Part shown: in pieces, positions 1 through 9,064 of the stretch
Layout: each line of letters starts with the position of its first letter
Numbering within the stretch: the first letter of the stretch is position 1
Origin: Burkholderia territorii
GTDB taxonomy: Bacteria > Pseudomonadota > Gammaproteobacteria > Burkholderiales > Burkholderiaceae
Reading direction: 5' to 3'
DNA length: 64,000 nucleotides
NCBI RefSeq assembly: GCF_902833055.1
Contig: NZ_CADFEJ010000005.1
Span: forward strand, 326,747-390,746
Made by a program: the position numbers and the translations under genes
The notes under the pieces: model-generated
Database searches by the model: none
What the model saw: the letters and a program-made list of their open reading frames with translations, nothing else
Told to the model about the DNA's origin: nothing

Positions 1-143
1 GCGTTGAAATAGACCGAATCGCCGGTCCTGAGTTGTACCGTCTCGTTTGGGAATTCGATTTCGACGCGGCCCTGGTGCACGAACAGGAATTCCTCGCCTT
101 CATGCTCGCGGAACGTCGGCGCGACGCCGGCTGGACAGTTCAT
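1..143 (-). CDS. Cupin-domain protein, partial at window edge
   Basis: Reading leftward from an ATG at 143, the minus strand encodes about 47 residues, including the stretch FREHEGEEFLFVHQGRVEIEF. This is a typical conserved cupin strand pair, as in the C-terminal half of cupin-containing XRE regulators. An in-frame TGA lies immediately before the ATG, so the visible frame cannot extend further upstream. It is either a small stand-alone cupin or the 5'-truncated remains of an HTH-cupin regulator. The rest lies outside the window, so the function and intactness cannot be decided. Confidence 0.55.
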   Translation of the reverse strand, partial: MNCPAGVAPTFREHEGEEFLFVHQGRVEIEFPNETVQLRTGDSVYFN

Positions 144-313
144 TCAAATGTATCGCCATGTATCTGCATAACCGTTACATACAGAAATACACGAATCGGC
201 AGGCAGTCGACAAATCCCGGATACACGAGCCGAGCACAGTACTCCCACGCGAGCGCAAGACGCGACGCGGTTCGCGACTGTCACCCGTAAATCAAATTCC
301 TGGGAGAGCCTCC

Positions 314-1672
314 ATGTTTGCAGCAACCCGTCTGACCGCGCCTTTCCGAGACAACGCCCGCAAGGGATTAACGACGGCGATCGGATTGGTCCTGCTCGTC
401 TCCGCAAGCTATCTGCGCCCCGCATATGCGGCGGACAACACGTCGATTCCCGCTGCAACGACGAGTAGCGACGACAGCATTCGGCCATTTCGCGTTCAGG
501 TTCCGCAAGCGCAACTCGACGACCTGCGCAGGCGCATCGCGCAGACACGGTGGCCGGACAAGGAAACGGTCAAGGACGATTCGCAGGGTATCCAGCTGGC
601 GAAAGTGCAGGAACTCGTACGCTACTGGGGCACCGATTACGATTGGCGCAAAGCCGAGGCTCAACTCAACGCGCTGCCGGAGTTCGTCACCCATATCGAC
701 GGCGTCGACATCCAGTTCATCCATGTCCGTTCGCGCTACCCGAATGCATTGCCTGTCATCCTGACTCACGGGTGGCCGGGTTCGACCTTCGAGTTCATCA
801 AGGCGATCGGCCCGCTGACCGATCCCGTGGCTTATGGTGGACGCCCGGAGGACGCGTTCGACGTCGTGATTCCGTCGATCCCGGGCTATGGCTTTTCCGG
901 CAAACCGACGGAGCTGGGCTGGGGCCCCGACCGCACCGCACGCGCGTGGGACGTGTTGATGAAACGCCTCGGATACACGCACTACGTGTCGCAAGGCGGC
1001 GACCATGGCTCCGTCATTTCCGATGCGCTCGCCCGCCAGGCGCCCCCTGGCCTGCTCGCGATTCACCTCAACATGCCCGCCACCGTTCCCGGCAATCTCG
1101 TGACGGCCATCAACAGCGGCGCCCCTGCTCCTGCCGGATTGGCCGGGCCCGAGCGCGATGCATTCGATTCGCTCAGCACATTCTTTGGCAGAAACGCGGC
1201 ATACGGCGCAATCATGGTCACGCGCCCGCAGACGATCGGATACTCGCTCGCGGATTCGCCTTCCGGCCTCGCAGCGTGGATGTATGAGAAGTTTGCGCAA
1301 TGGAGCGACAGCGGCGGTGTGCCCGAGCGTGTCCTGACCAAGGACGAGATGCTGAACGACATCACGCTGTATTGGTTGACCAACACAGGCGCATCGTCGT
1401 CGAGGTTCTACTGGGAAAACAACAACAACAATTTCAGCTCCGTCGCGCAGAAAACGCGCGACATCAAGGTACCGGTAGCGATCAGCGTGTTTCCGCACGA
1501 GATCTATCGTGCACCAAAGACCTGGAGCGAGCAGGCGTATCCGTCGCTGTACTACTATCACGCGGTTTCCAAAGGCGGCCACTTCGCGGCGTGGGAACAG
1601 CCCCAACTCTTTGCAGAAGAATTGCGCGCGGCATTCAAGCCGGTGCGTCAATCGACGGTTAAAGCCGAGTAG
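314..1672 (+). CDS. Secreted epoxide hydrolase (EHN family)
   Basis: An alpha/beta-hydrolase of the epoxide hydrolase family, predicted to open epoxides to diols through an Asp nucleophile. The N-terminal region (about residues 55-165) matches the EHN domain. The oxyanion motif HGWPGS follows, then the nucleophile elbow GGDHGS with Asp about 230, and the catalytic His in GGHFAAWE, about 423. The start at 314 was chosen because GGGAGAG lies just upstream. It gives a basic n-region, a hydrophobic core and an AYA cleavage site, so a periplasmic or exported enzyme is likely. The frame stays open upstream to 47 but has no ribosome-binding site there. Many homologues are cytoplasmic, so the signal peptide is notable. 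Substrate unknown. Confidence 0.85.
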   Translation: MFAATRLTAPFRDNARKGLTTAIGLVLLVSASYLRPAYAADNTSIPAATTSSDDSIRPFRVQVPQAQLDDLRRRIAQTRWPDKETVKDDSQGIQLAKVQELVRYWGTDYDWRKAEAQLNALPEFVTHIDGVDIQFIHVRSRYPNALPVILTHGWPGSTFEFIKAIGPLTDPVAYGGRPEDAFDVVIPSIPGYGFSGKPTELGWGPDRTARAWDVLMKRLGYTHYVSQGGDHGSVISDALARQAPPGLLAIHLNMPATVPGNLVTAINSGAPAPAGLAGPERDAFDSLSTFFGRNAAYGAIMVTRPQTIGYSLADSPSGLAAWMYEKFAQWSDSGGVPERVLTKDEMLNDITLYWLTNTGASSSRFYWENNNNNFSSVAQKTRDIKVPVAISVFPHEIYRAPKTWSEQAYPSLYYYHAVSKGGHFAAWEQPQLFAEELRAAFKPVRQSTVKAE

Positions 1673-1772
1673 CAAGGACAGGTTACGCGCGCTCCTTTCA
1701 TCAATCACTTCGTAAAGCGGTCGGCCCGCCTACCCTGCGTGCCGACCCGCGCAGACCTCGGGATCGGTTCGT

Positions 1773-1797
1773 GCCGGCATCCGTAATCGATGCCGGC
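1773..1797. terminator. Hairpin after epoxide hydrolase
   Basis: A perfect 9-bp inverted repeat (GCCGGCATC / GATGCCGGC) with a 7-nt loop lies between the convergent epoxide hydrolase and MFS genes. There is no clear U-tract, so termination in either direction is an inference from its position. Confidence 0.4.
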
Positions 1798-1856
1798 CGT
1801 GCTCACGGAAGCGCAAGCAGGTCATCCGGCGCCGCGATGCGCGGGATGGCCGGGAC

Positions 1857-3203
1857 CTATCGCTCGGCCGGCGGCACCAGGATGCTGCGCGGAATCGACA
1901 TGATCAGCACGCAGCTGACCAGCAGGCACGCGCCGAGTGCATAAGTCCCGTTGTTGATGTCCCCGGTCATCTCCTTGGCGATGCCGGTGATCATCGAGCC
2001 GGTGAAGCCGGACAGGTTGCCCACCGCATTGATCAGCGCAATGCCGGCAGCAGCAGCGGTGCCGGACAGGATCTGGCCGGGGAATGTCCAGTAGATCGGC
2101 ATCAGGGCCAGGATGCCGCAGGTGGCGATGGTCAGGAATACGATCGAAAGCGCCACGTTATGCGCGAATGCGGCGCTCATGATCAGGCCGATGCCGCCGA
2201 TCAGCGCGGGAATCGCCGCATGCCAGCGGCGTTCGCCCGTCTTGCGCGAGTGCGATGCATTCCAGACCATCGCAAAAATGGCCGTCAGATACGGAATCGC
2301 CGTCAGCAAGCCGATATGCAGCATGCTGTGCACACCCGATGCGCGGACGATCGACGGCAGCCAGAACGCCAGCCCGTAGAAGCCGGTATTGAAGGTCAGC
2401 AGAACGAACGTGAGCAGCCACACGCGCGGGCTGCGCAGCGCGGCGCCGACGCTGTGCGACTTGTGCACGGCCTCGCGTTCGAGATTGCGCGACAGCATCG
2501 CCTTCTCTTCGGCGGACAACCATTTCGCGGACTGCGGACCGTCGCCGAGGCAGGCCAGCACGATGAACGCCACCACGATCGACGGCAGACCTTCGAGCAA
2601 CAGCATCCATTGCCAGCCGCTCATGCCCGACAAGCCATGCGTCTGCTCCATCAGCCAGCCGGACACCACGCTGCCGAGCGTCAGGCTCAGCGGGATCGCC
2701 ACCAGGAAACCCGACATGGCCACGCTCTGGCGGCGCGCCGGAAACCAGTAGTTCATGTACAGGATGACACCGGGGAAGAAGCCGGCTTCACACAGGCCGA
2801 GCAGAAAGCGCAGCGTGTAGAACATCGTGGACGTCTGCACGTGGAAGAACTGCGCGAGGGGCACGATAAACGCCATCGACGACGACACGATGCCCCATGT
2901 GATCATGATCCGTGCGATCCAGAAGCGCGCGCCGTATCGGTGCAGCAGCAGATTGCTGGGCATCTCGAACAGGAAATAGCCCCAGAAGAAAATGCTGGCA
3001 CCGAGTGCGTAGACGCCGTCGCTCAGCCTCAGGTCGTCGAGCATCTGCAGCTTCGCGAAACCGACGTTCACACGATCGAGGTACGCCACCACATAGCACA
3101 GCAGCAGCAACGGGAGAATGCGCCGCATCACCCTGCGATAGACGGCGTCTTCGGACAAGTCGGCCGCGGCCGGCGCGGCAGCGGTCTGCGTGATGGATGG
3201 CAT
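1857..3203 (-). CDS. MFS transporter, anion:cation symporter type (likely sugar acid)
   Basis: A 448-residue major facilitator with about twelve hydrophobic segments. The DRVNVGFAKLQM stretch after TM1 is characteristic of the ACS subfamily (tartrate, galactonate and aldonate carriers). The start at 3203 was chosen because AGGAG sits at normal spacing upstream. The frame is open further upstream but that part reads like leader. It is divergent from the LacI regulator, and operator-like sites lie in the shared region. Together with xylD and xylX downstream of the regulator, this suggests uptake of D-xylonate or a similar C5 aldonate. The substrate is inferred from context only. Confidence 0.85.
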   Translation of the reverse strand: MPSITQTAAAPAAADLSEDAVYRRVMRRILPLLLLCYVVAYLDRVNVGFAKLQMLDDLRLSDGVYALGASIFFWGYFLFEMPSNLLLHRYGARFWIARIMITWGIVSSSMAFIVPLAQFFHVQTSTMFYTLRFLLGLCEAGFFPGVILYMNYWFPARRQSVAMSGFLVAIPLSLTLGSVVSGWLMEQTHGLSGMSGWQWMLLLEGLPSIVVAFIVLACLGDGPQSAKWLSAEEKAMLSRNLEREAVHKSHSVGAALRSPRVWLLTFVLLTFNTGFYGLAFWLPSIVRASGVHSMLHIGLLTAIPYLTAIFAMVWNASHSRKTGERRWHAAIPALIGGIGLIMSAAFAHNVALSIVFLTIATCGILALMPIYWTFPGQILSGTAAAAGIALINAVGNLSGFTGSMITGIAKEMTGDINNGTYALGACLLVSCVLIMSIPRSILVPPAER

Positions 3204-3276
3204 CCGTTCGTCTCCTGATTGTGTATGTCTTCTGCGTATCGACGGATCGGCGGATCGCAGATCGGCCGGCGCGATG

Positions 3277-3292
3277 ATGTTACCGATAACAT
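3277..3292. promoter_or_regulatory. LacI-type operator A
   Basis: ATGTTACCGATAACAT is an almost perfect 16-bp palindrome (arms ATGTTA/TAACAT) upstream of the MFS gene. It shares its core with three other sites around this regulator. Binding by the adjacent LacI-family protein is inferred. Confidence 0.65.
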
Positions 3293-3341
3293 TCTCGAGC
3301 AAGAAAATCCGTCGATGGACGACGGAAGCCAGCGGTACGCT

Positions 3342-3353
3342 GATACCGGTAAC
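3342..3353. promoter_or_regulatory. LacI-type operator B
   Basis: GATACCGGTAAC is a palindrome with one mismatched pair in the divergent MFS/regulator region. It has the same core as sites A and D. Confidence 0.6.
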
Positions 3354-3466
3354 AAACACGAACGTAGCACGCCGGAACAGGCGGATTCAAGGGCTGACCG
3401 ACACGGGCTTTCCCTAGTACGGGCGTTATGTCGACGGGTGCGGCGGGTGGCCTGCACGGCAGGCCG

Positions 3467-3478
3467 GCACCGGTATCA
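3467..3478. promoter_or_regulatory. LacI-type operator C (weaker)
   Basis: GGCACCGGTATC lies about 40 bp before the regulator start and keeps the ACCGGT core and one half-site. It is a candidate autoregulation site, the weakest of the four. Confidence 0.4.
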
Positions 3479-3514
3479 TATAGCCTTTACAGGCTTCTCC
3501 CGACCGCGATTCCG

Positions 3515-4552
3515 ATGCCCAGTCCTACCGCCGTCCGGCCCGCCGGGCCGCCACGCATGTCCGACGTAGCGCGCCTGGCCGGCGTGTCGAAAATGACCGT
3601 GTCGCGCGTGCTTGCCGGCCATAGCGTGGCCGCCGACACGCGCGAGCGCGTCTGCCGGGCCATCGACCAGCTCGGGTACGTGGCCGACGCCGCGGCGGGT
3701 GCGCTGTCGTCCGGGCGCTCGGAGTTCGTCGCGGTGCTGGTGCCGTCGCTGTCGAGCTCCAATTTCTCCGACACCGTGCGCGGCCTGACCGATGCGCTCG
3801 AACCGCATGGCCTGCAGTTGCTGCTCGGCGATACCGACTACGACCTCGCGCGTGAAGAACGACTGGTACGCTCCATGCTGCGTCACCAGCCCCGGTGCAT
3901 CGCGCTGACCGGCGCGCAACACACCGATGCCACGCGCAAGCTGCTGGAGCGTTCCGCCATTCCCGTCGTGGAAATGTGGGACCTGCCCACGCGTCCGATC
4001 GACACCGCCGTGGGCTTCTCCAACGTGCGCGCCGCGCGGGCGATGGTGCGGCATCTGGCCGAGCGCGGATACCGCCGCATCGGCTTTCTCGGCGGCGCCA
4101 GCGAACTGGACCGCCGCGGCCTGGACCGGCTCAAGGGTTATCAGGCGGAGATCAACGCGCTGGGGCTGGGCGAGCCGCGTATCGTGCGGCTCGGTGAATC
4201 GCCGATCACGATGAGCCACGGCGAACCCGCCATGGCAGCGCTGCTCGACAAGTGGCCGGACACCGATGCAGTCATGTGCGTGAGCGACATGTCGGCGTTC
4301 GGCGCGATCATGGCGTGTCACCGGCGCGGGCTCTCGGTGCCCGCGGACATCGCCGTAGCCGGCTTCGGGAACTTCGAAGTGGCGACATGCTGCCACCCGA
4401 CCATCACCACGGTGTCGGTCGACGCCTACGGCATCGGCCTGCACACCGGCGAGGCGTTGCTGGCGGCACTGCAGGCCCGTGACGGCGGCGAGCCGATCGA
4501 ATCGCGACGCATCCGCATCGACTACACGATCGTCGCCCGCGAAAGCGCCTGA
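3515..4552 (+). CDS. LacI-family repressor of the xylonate genes
   Basis: A 345-residue LacI/GalR-type regulator. The N-terminal HTH and hinge helix read SDVARLAGVSKMTVSRVLAG, followed by a periplasmic-binding-protein-like effector domain starting near FVAVLVPSLSSSNFSD. The start at 3515 is an ATG in frame with the HTH. Alternatives are 3428 (longer) and 3557 (immediately before the HTH), and none has a convincing ribosome-binding site. It lies between the MFS gene and xylD-xylX, and palindromic GTTACCGGTAAC-like sites flank it on both sides. It probably represses both units and itself, and is relieved by an aldonate or a pathway intermediate. Confidence 0.85.
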   Translation: MPSPTAVRPAGPPRMSDVARLAGVSKMTVSRVLAGHSVAADTRERVCRAIDQLGYVADAAAGALSSGRSEFVAVLVPSLSSSNFSDTVRGLTDALEPHGLQLLLGDTDYDLAREERLVRSMLRHQPRCIALTGAQHTDATRKLLERSAIPVVEMWDLPTRPIDTAVGFSNVRAARAMVRHLAERGYRRIGFLGGASELDRRGLDRLKGYQAEINALGLGEPRIVRLGESPITMSHGEPAMAALLDKWPDTDAVMCVSDMSAFGAIMACHRRGLSVPADIAVAGFGNFEVATCCHPTITTVSVDAYGIGLHTGEALLAALQARDGGEPIESRRIRIDYTIVARESA

Positions 4553-4710
4553 CACACGTCGACGACGAAGCCCGCCGTCGCCCGCGAAATCGGGCGACGC
4601 GCGGTGCGCAGCATGCGCGACTTCGTCGAAACGCATCGCGCCGCGCCACGCACCGCCGATGACCCTCCCCTTTCGCAACGCAAAACCGCCGTGCTAACAT
4701 GCCCCACGAT

Positions 4711-4722
4711 GTTACCGGTAAC
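4711..4722. promoter_or_regulatory. LacI-type operator D before xylD
   Basis: GTTACCGGTAAC is a perfect 12-bp palindrome 56 bp before the xylD start. It is the best copy of the four-site family around the LacI gene and probably the main operator of the catabolic operon. Confidence 0.7.
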
Positions 4723-4778
4723 TATCCGGCACGCATGAACGGAATGCGGCCCCATTCGAAATTCGGAGACACCCCGCC

Positions 4779-6560
4779 ATGTCACACACCCCTCGCCGTC
4801 TGCGCAGCCAGGCGTGGTTCGACGACCCCGCGCACGCAGACATGACCGCGCTTTATGTCGAGCGCTTCATGAACTACGGACTGACACGCGAGGAGTTGCA
4901 GTCGGGTCGGCCCATCATCGGCATTGCGCAAACGGGCAGCGATCTGGCGCCGTGCAACCGCCACCATATCGAGCTGGCCGAGCGCACCCGGGCCGGTATC
5001 CGCGACGCGGGCGGCATTCCGATGGAATTCCCCGTGCATCCGCTGGCCGAGCAGAGCCGCCGGCCCACCGCCGCGCTCGACCGCAATCTGGCCTACCTGG
5101 GGCTGGTGGAAGTGCTGCACGGCTTTCCGCTGGACGGCATCGTGCTGACCACCGGTTGCGACAAAACCACGCCGGCCTGCCTGATGGCGGCCGCCACCGT
5201 CGACCTGCCCGCGATCGTGCTGTCGGGCGGCCCGATGCTCGACGGCTGGCACGAAGGCAAGCGCGTCGGCTCGGGGACGGTGATCTGGCATGCGCGCAAC
5301 CTGCTCGCGGCCGGCGAAATCGACTACGAAGGCTTCATGCAGCTGACCACGGCTTCATCGCCGTCGATCGGCCATTGCAACACCATGGGCACCGCGCTGT
5401 CGATGAACAGCCTCGCCGAGGCGTTGGGCATGTCGTTGCCGGGGTGTGCGAGCATTCCCGCGGCGTACCGCGAGCGCGGCCAGATGGCTTACGCGACCGG
5501 CAAGCGCGCGGTCGACCTGGTTCGCGAGGATGTGCGCCCGTCGAAGATCATGACGCGCGCGGCGTTCGAGAATGCGATCGTCGTTGCCTCCGCGCTGGGC
5601 GCATCGACCAACTGCCCGCCGCACCTGATCGCCATCGCGCGCCACATGGGCGTCGAGCTGAGCCTGGACGACTGGCAGCGCTTCGGTGAAGCCGTGCCGC
5701 TGCTCGTGAACTGCATGCCGGCCGGCGAATATCTCGGCGAAAGCTTCCATCGCGCCGGCGGCGTGCCCGCCGTGCTGCGCCAGCTCGACGCGGCCGGCCT
5801 GCTGCGGCGCGACTGCCTGACCGTGTCCGGCCGCGCGATCGGCGAAATCGCCGACGCCGCGCAGGACGCCGACCGCGACGTGATCCGCACGCCCGACGCG
5901 CCGCTCAAGCACGGCGCCGGCTTCATGGTGCTGTCGGGCAACTTCTTCGACAGCGCGATCATGAAGATGTCGGTGGTGGGCGACGCGTTCCGCCGGACCT
6001 ACCTTTCCGAGCCCGGCGCGGAGAATACGTTCGAGGCGCGCGCGATCGTGTTCGACGGCCCCGAGGATTACCACGCCCGCATCAACGATCCGGCGCTGAA
6101 CATCGACGAGCACTGCATCCTCGTCATCCGCGGCTGCGGCACGGTCGGCTACCCCGGCAGCGCCGAAGTCGTGAACATGGCGCCGCCCGCCGAGCTGGTG
6201 AAGCGCGGCGTGACGTCGTTGCCCTGCCTCGGCGACGGGCGCCAGAGCGGCACGTCGGCGAGCCCGTCGATTCTCAACGTGTCGCCGGAGGCGGCGGTCG
6301 GCGGCGGGCTCGCGCTGCTGCGCACGAACGATCGCGTGCGCGTGGACCTGAATCGCCGCAGCGTCGACGTCCTCATCGACGAGGACGAACTCGCGCGCCG
6401 CCGCGAGACCGCAAGTGTCAGCGTCCCGCAGGCGCAAACGCCGTGGCAGGAACTCTATCGCCGCTTCGTCGGCCAGCTGTCCACCGGCGGGTGCCTCGAA
6501 CCGGCCACGCTGTACCTGAAGGTCATCGAGCAGCGCGGCAATCCGCGCCACTCGCACTGA
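4779..6560 (+). CDS. xylD: IlvD/Edd-family aldonate dehydratase (D-xylonate dehydratase, XylD-like)
   Basis: A 593-residue Fe-S dehydratase of the IlvD/Edd family that converts an aldonate to its 2-keto-3-deoxy acid. Family landmarks include GCDKTTPAC (cluster Cys), the SIGHCNTMGTA region (second Cys) and the C-terminal GDGRQSGTSASPSIL. Length and sequence (RSQAWFDDPAHADMTALYVE; FMNYG; IGIAQTGSDLAPCN) closely resemble Caulobacter XylD as I recall it, so D-xylonate is the first guess. L-arabinonate and related C5 acids remain possible. GGAG lies upstream of the ATG. It is followed 32 bp later by xylX, giving the first two aldonate-to-2-ketoglutarate-semialdehyde steps. The pathway's final dehydrogenase is not in the window. 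Confidence 0.88.
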   Translation: MSHTPRRLRSQAWFDDPAHADMTALYVERFMNYGLTREELQSGRPIIGIAQTGSDLAPCNRHHIELAERTRAGIRDAGGIPMEFPVHPLAEQSRRPTAALDRNLAYLGLVEVLHGFPLDGIVLTTGCDKTTPACLMAAATVDLPAIVLSGGPMLDGWHEGKRVGSGTVIWHARNLLAAGEIDYEGFMQLTTASSPSIGHCNTMGTALSMNSLAEALGMSLPGCASIPAAYRERGQMAYATGKRAVDLVREDVRPSKIMTRAAFENAIVVASALGASTNCPPHLIAIARHMGVELSLDDWQRFGEAVPLLVNCMPAGEYLGESFHRAGGVPAVLRQLDAAGLLRRDCLTVSGRAIGEIADAAQDADRDVIRTPDAPLKHGAGFMVLSGNFFDSAIMKMSVVGDAFRRTYLSEPGAENTFEARAIVFDGPEDYHARINDPALNIDEHCILVIRGCGTVGYPGSAEVVNMAPPAELVKRGVTSLPCLGDGRQSGTSASPSILNVSPEAAVGGGLALLRTNDRVRVDLNRRSVDVLIDEDELARRRETASVSVPQAQTPWQELYRRFVGQLSTGGCLEPATLYLKVIEQRGNPRHSH

Positions 6561-6592
6561 TCCAATCGCCCACGACTCCTGCGGAGCTGACC

Positions 6593-7780
6593 ATGCGTAC
6601 TCCTTCCGTTTCCGATTGCCTGCCGCACGACCTCGCCCACGCGCTGCTGGTCGGCCGCGTCTGGCGGCACGACGGTGCCTGCCCGGGCCCGAGTGTCGTC
6701 GCCGTGCGCGACGGCGAAGTGTTCGACATCACACGCACCGTGTCGACCACGGCCGACCTGTTCGACCGTCCCGATGCAGTCGGCGTCGCACGCACGGCTG
6801 CCGGCGAATCGCTCGGCCGCGTCGAACCGTTGATGCAGGCCGCGCTGGACGGCACGCCCGGCGCCACGCACCTGCTTGCGCCGTGCGACGTGCAGGCCGT
6901 CAAGGCGTGCGGCGTCACCTTTGCGGTCAGCCTGATCGAGCGTGTGATCGAGGAGCAGGCCGGCGGCGATCCGGCCAAGGCACGGGAGGTACGCGACACG
7001 ATCGCCACGACCATCGGCACCGATCTGTCGAAGATCGTGCCCGGCTCGGACGCCGCGCTACGCCTGAAGGCGGAACTCGAGCGACGCGGCGCGTGGTCGC
7101 AATACATGGAAGTCGGCATCGGCCCCGATGCCGAGGTGTTCTCCAAGGCGCAGCCGATGTCCGCGGTGGGCTTCGGGGCGGATGTCGGGCTGCTGCCCGT
7201 GTCGGTGTGGAACAACCCGGAGCCGGAGATCGTGCTGGCGGTCGCCAGCGACGGCAGGCCCGTGGGCGCGACGCTCGGCAACGACGTGAATCTGCGCGAC
7301 ATCGAAGGCCGCTCGGCGCTGCTGCTCGGCAAATGCAAGGACAACAACGGTTCGTGCGCGATCGGCCCGTTCGTGCGGCTGTTCGACGACGGCTTCACGC
7401 TCGACAGCGTCCGGCAGGCCAGCGTGTCGCTTCGGGTCGAAGGCGCGGACGACGGCTTCGTCCTCGACGGCATCAGTCACATGCGCGAGATCAGCCGCGA
7501 CCCGGCCGACCTCGTCGCGCAGACCTGCGGCGCGCATCATCAGTACCCCGACGGCTTCATGCTGTTCCTCGGCACGATGTTCTCGCCGATCCAGGACCGC
7601 GATGCGCCCGGCAGCGGATTCACGCATCACCTCGGCGATCGCGTCATCATTTCCACGCCAGAGCTCGGCGCGCTCGTCAACACCGTGCGGCTGTGCACCG
7701 AAATCGCGCCTTGGACCTTCGGCGTGCGCGCGCTGTATGCCAACCTCGCCGCTCGCGGTATCGGGCCGAACGCCGGGTGA
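6593..7780 (+). CDS. xylX: FAH-family 2-keto-3-deoxy-xylonate dehydratase (XylX-like)
   Basis: A 395-residue fumarylacetoacetate-hydrolase-fold protein. The motifs VKACGVTFAVSLIERVIEE, WSQYMEVGIGPDAEVF, NNPEPEIVL and ALLLGKCKDNN fit the long XylX subgroup, which dehydrates 2-keto-3-deoxy-D-xylonate to 2-ketoglutarate semialdehyde rather than cleaving a C-C bond. The acidic metal ligands lie around NNPEPE. The start at 6593 is preceded by CGGAG and lies 32 bp after the xylD stop, so the two genes are probably one transcript. The family assignment is firm. The exact substrate depends on the xylD call. Confidence 0.82.
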   Translation: MRTPSVSDCLPHDLAHALLVGRVWRHDGACPGPSVVAVRDGEVFDITRTVSTTADLFDRPDAVGVARTAAGESLGRVEPLMQAALDGTPGATHLLAPCDVQAVKACGVTFAVSLIERVIEEQAGGDPAKAREVRDTIATTIGTDLSKIVPGSDAALRLKAELERRGAWSQYMEVGIGPDAEVFSKAQPMSAVGFGADVGLLPVSVWNNPEPEIVLAVASDGRPVGATLGNDVNLRDIEGRSALLLGKCKDNNGSCAIGPFVRLFDDGFTLDSVRQASVSLRVEGADDGFVLDGISHMREISRDPADLVAQTCGAHHQYPDGFMLFLGTMFSPIQDRDAPGSGFTHHLGDRVIISTPELGALVNTVRLCTEIAPWTFGVRALYANLAARGIGPNAG

Positions 7781-7781
7781 T

Positions 7782-7820
7782 CGCCGCGTTGCCGTCATCG
7801 CGATGACGGCAATCGCGGCG
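7782..7820. terminator. Long hairpin between convergent xylX and DUF4148 genes
   Basis: An inverted repeat of about 19 bp per arm with a single bulge and essentially no loop is centred near 7800/7801 (CATCG|CGATG). It starts just after the xylX stop and ends 31 bp before the end of the opposing gene, as expected for a bidirectional terminator. A U-run is not evident. Confidence 0.6.
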
Positions 7821-7851
7821 GCTCGAAGCGCCACCCGCCTGCCGCGGCAAA

Positions 7852-8097
7852 TCAGCCGCCCCGATAAAGCTCGCTGAGGGCGGCGAGTTGGCCGTCCTTT
7901 TGCGCACGCACGAGTTCCGCTCGCACTTCGGCACGCGTCTTTCCCTTCGGCGTGTTGTTGACCGGCGCCCACTCGCGCGCTGACTGTGCCATTCCGCCAT
8001 TCGTGTTCGCGGCGACTGCCGTGCTGGCAAAAGCGGAAGCCGTTGTTGCCACTGCGGTGAATGCCATCAAGACCATGGCGATGCTCTTTACTTTCAT
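7852..8097 (-). CDS. Small secreted DUF4148 protein
   Basis: An 81-residue protein with a clear Sec signal (about residues 1-29, ending near STAVAA) and the DUF4148 core TPKGKTRAEVRAELVRAQKDG. Such proteins are abundant in Burkholderia and have no assigned role. AGGAG precedes the ATG at good spacing. It stands alone, convergent with xylX and divergent from the secreted cupin gene. Confidence 0.85.
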   Translation of the reverse strand: MKVKSIAMVLMAFTAVATTASAFASTAVAANTNGGMAQSAREWAPVNNTPKGKTRAEVRAELVRAQKDGQLAALSELYRGG

Positions 8098-8404
8098 GTC
8101 GTACTCCTGGAGATGTTCAACGGGAGCGAACCTGGCCGGCCGTCGGCAGCCGCTGACTGCCGTGTCGACTCGTTCGGGCTCGCTGCACTGCTATTTGAAC
8201 GAGCAGACGTATCGCGCATGTGTCTCGCCGCCCCACGATTGCAACGTCGTGTATCCGTACCGCGCCCAGCCACATTGAGATACAAATCTGCGCGCGCTCG
8301 CCCGGCAACCGAGTGGAAATGTCGCGCGTTATTCCGACACAATGGTGCAGCGACGGCGCGTTAATCGTTACGGGCCATCGCAGCAATCAAAGGAGAAATC
8401 GCCG
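8098..8404. other. Divergent intergenic region, no gene seen
   Basis: About 300 bp between the divergent DUF4148 and cupin genes. I see no coding frame, RNA gene or repeat, only presumed promoters for both neighbours. Confidence 0.5.
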
Positions 8405-8869
8405 ATGTCTACTTATGCAATCGGGGCGCTGCTAGTCGGTGCCGCGCTCTTTGGCAGCGCCCATGCCGAAACCGTCAAGCCGGTCATGATGTCGAACACG
8501 GACCTTGCCGGCGCATTACTTGCGCGCGCAAATGCATCGGGAAAAAGCGAAGGCAATGACAGCGGCACGGACGTGACGACGTTCACGTCGACCGATACGG
8601 CTTTCCAGACCGGTATCTATCGATCAGGGCCGTCGCATGAAGAGATCAAGGGGCCGGGTGGCCTGCCGTACAACGAGTTTCTCTATTTTCTGTCGGGCAG
8701 TGTGAAGCTGACGTCAGCGGACGGCTCGGTCATGACCGTGAAGGCCGGCGAAGCCGTAACGCTGCCGAAGGGATGGACCGGGCATTTCGATACGTCCGGC
8801 TATACGAAGCTATATGCGGTGTACAGTCCACACGACGGGAACGAAGCCGCATGTGCGGTTAATCGCTGA
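8405..8869 (+). CDS. Exported cupin-domain protein
   Basis: A 154-residue protein with a signal peptide (about residues 1-21, ending GSAHA) followed by one cupin barrel. The second cupin motif, VMTVKAGEAVTLPKGWTGHF, is clear; motif one is PYNEFLYFLSGSVKLTSADG. Canonical His ligands are reduced: a Glu is present in motif one and a His in motif two, so metal binding is uncertain. AAGGAG lies before the ATG. Probably periplasmic, function unknown. It seems monocistronic. Confidence 0.75.
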   Translation: MSTYAIGALLVGAALFGSAHAETVKPVMMSNTDLAGALLARANASGKSEGNDSGTDVTTFTSTDTAFQTGIYRSGPSHEEIKGPGGLPYNEFLYFLSGSVKLTSADGSVMTVKAGEAVTLPKGWTGHFDTSGYTKLYAVYSPHDGNEAACAVNR

Positions 8870-9064
8870 ACGCACGACAACATCCCGTCGGAAAATGCGA
8901 CGTTGGAACCAGACCGGATCGTTACGCTGCTGGATCCGGCGCGCGCCGCTGATCGCCTGCCGAACGACGTCCCCCATGCTCGGCGCACTCGTCAGCGATC
9001 CTGCTTCCCGACACCTCCCGCGATCCGGAAACCGCAGGCATGCCAGTGAGACTGTCGCCCCGCG

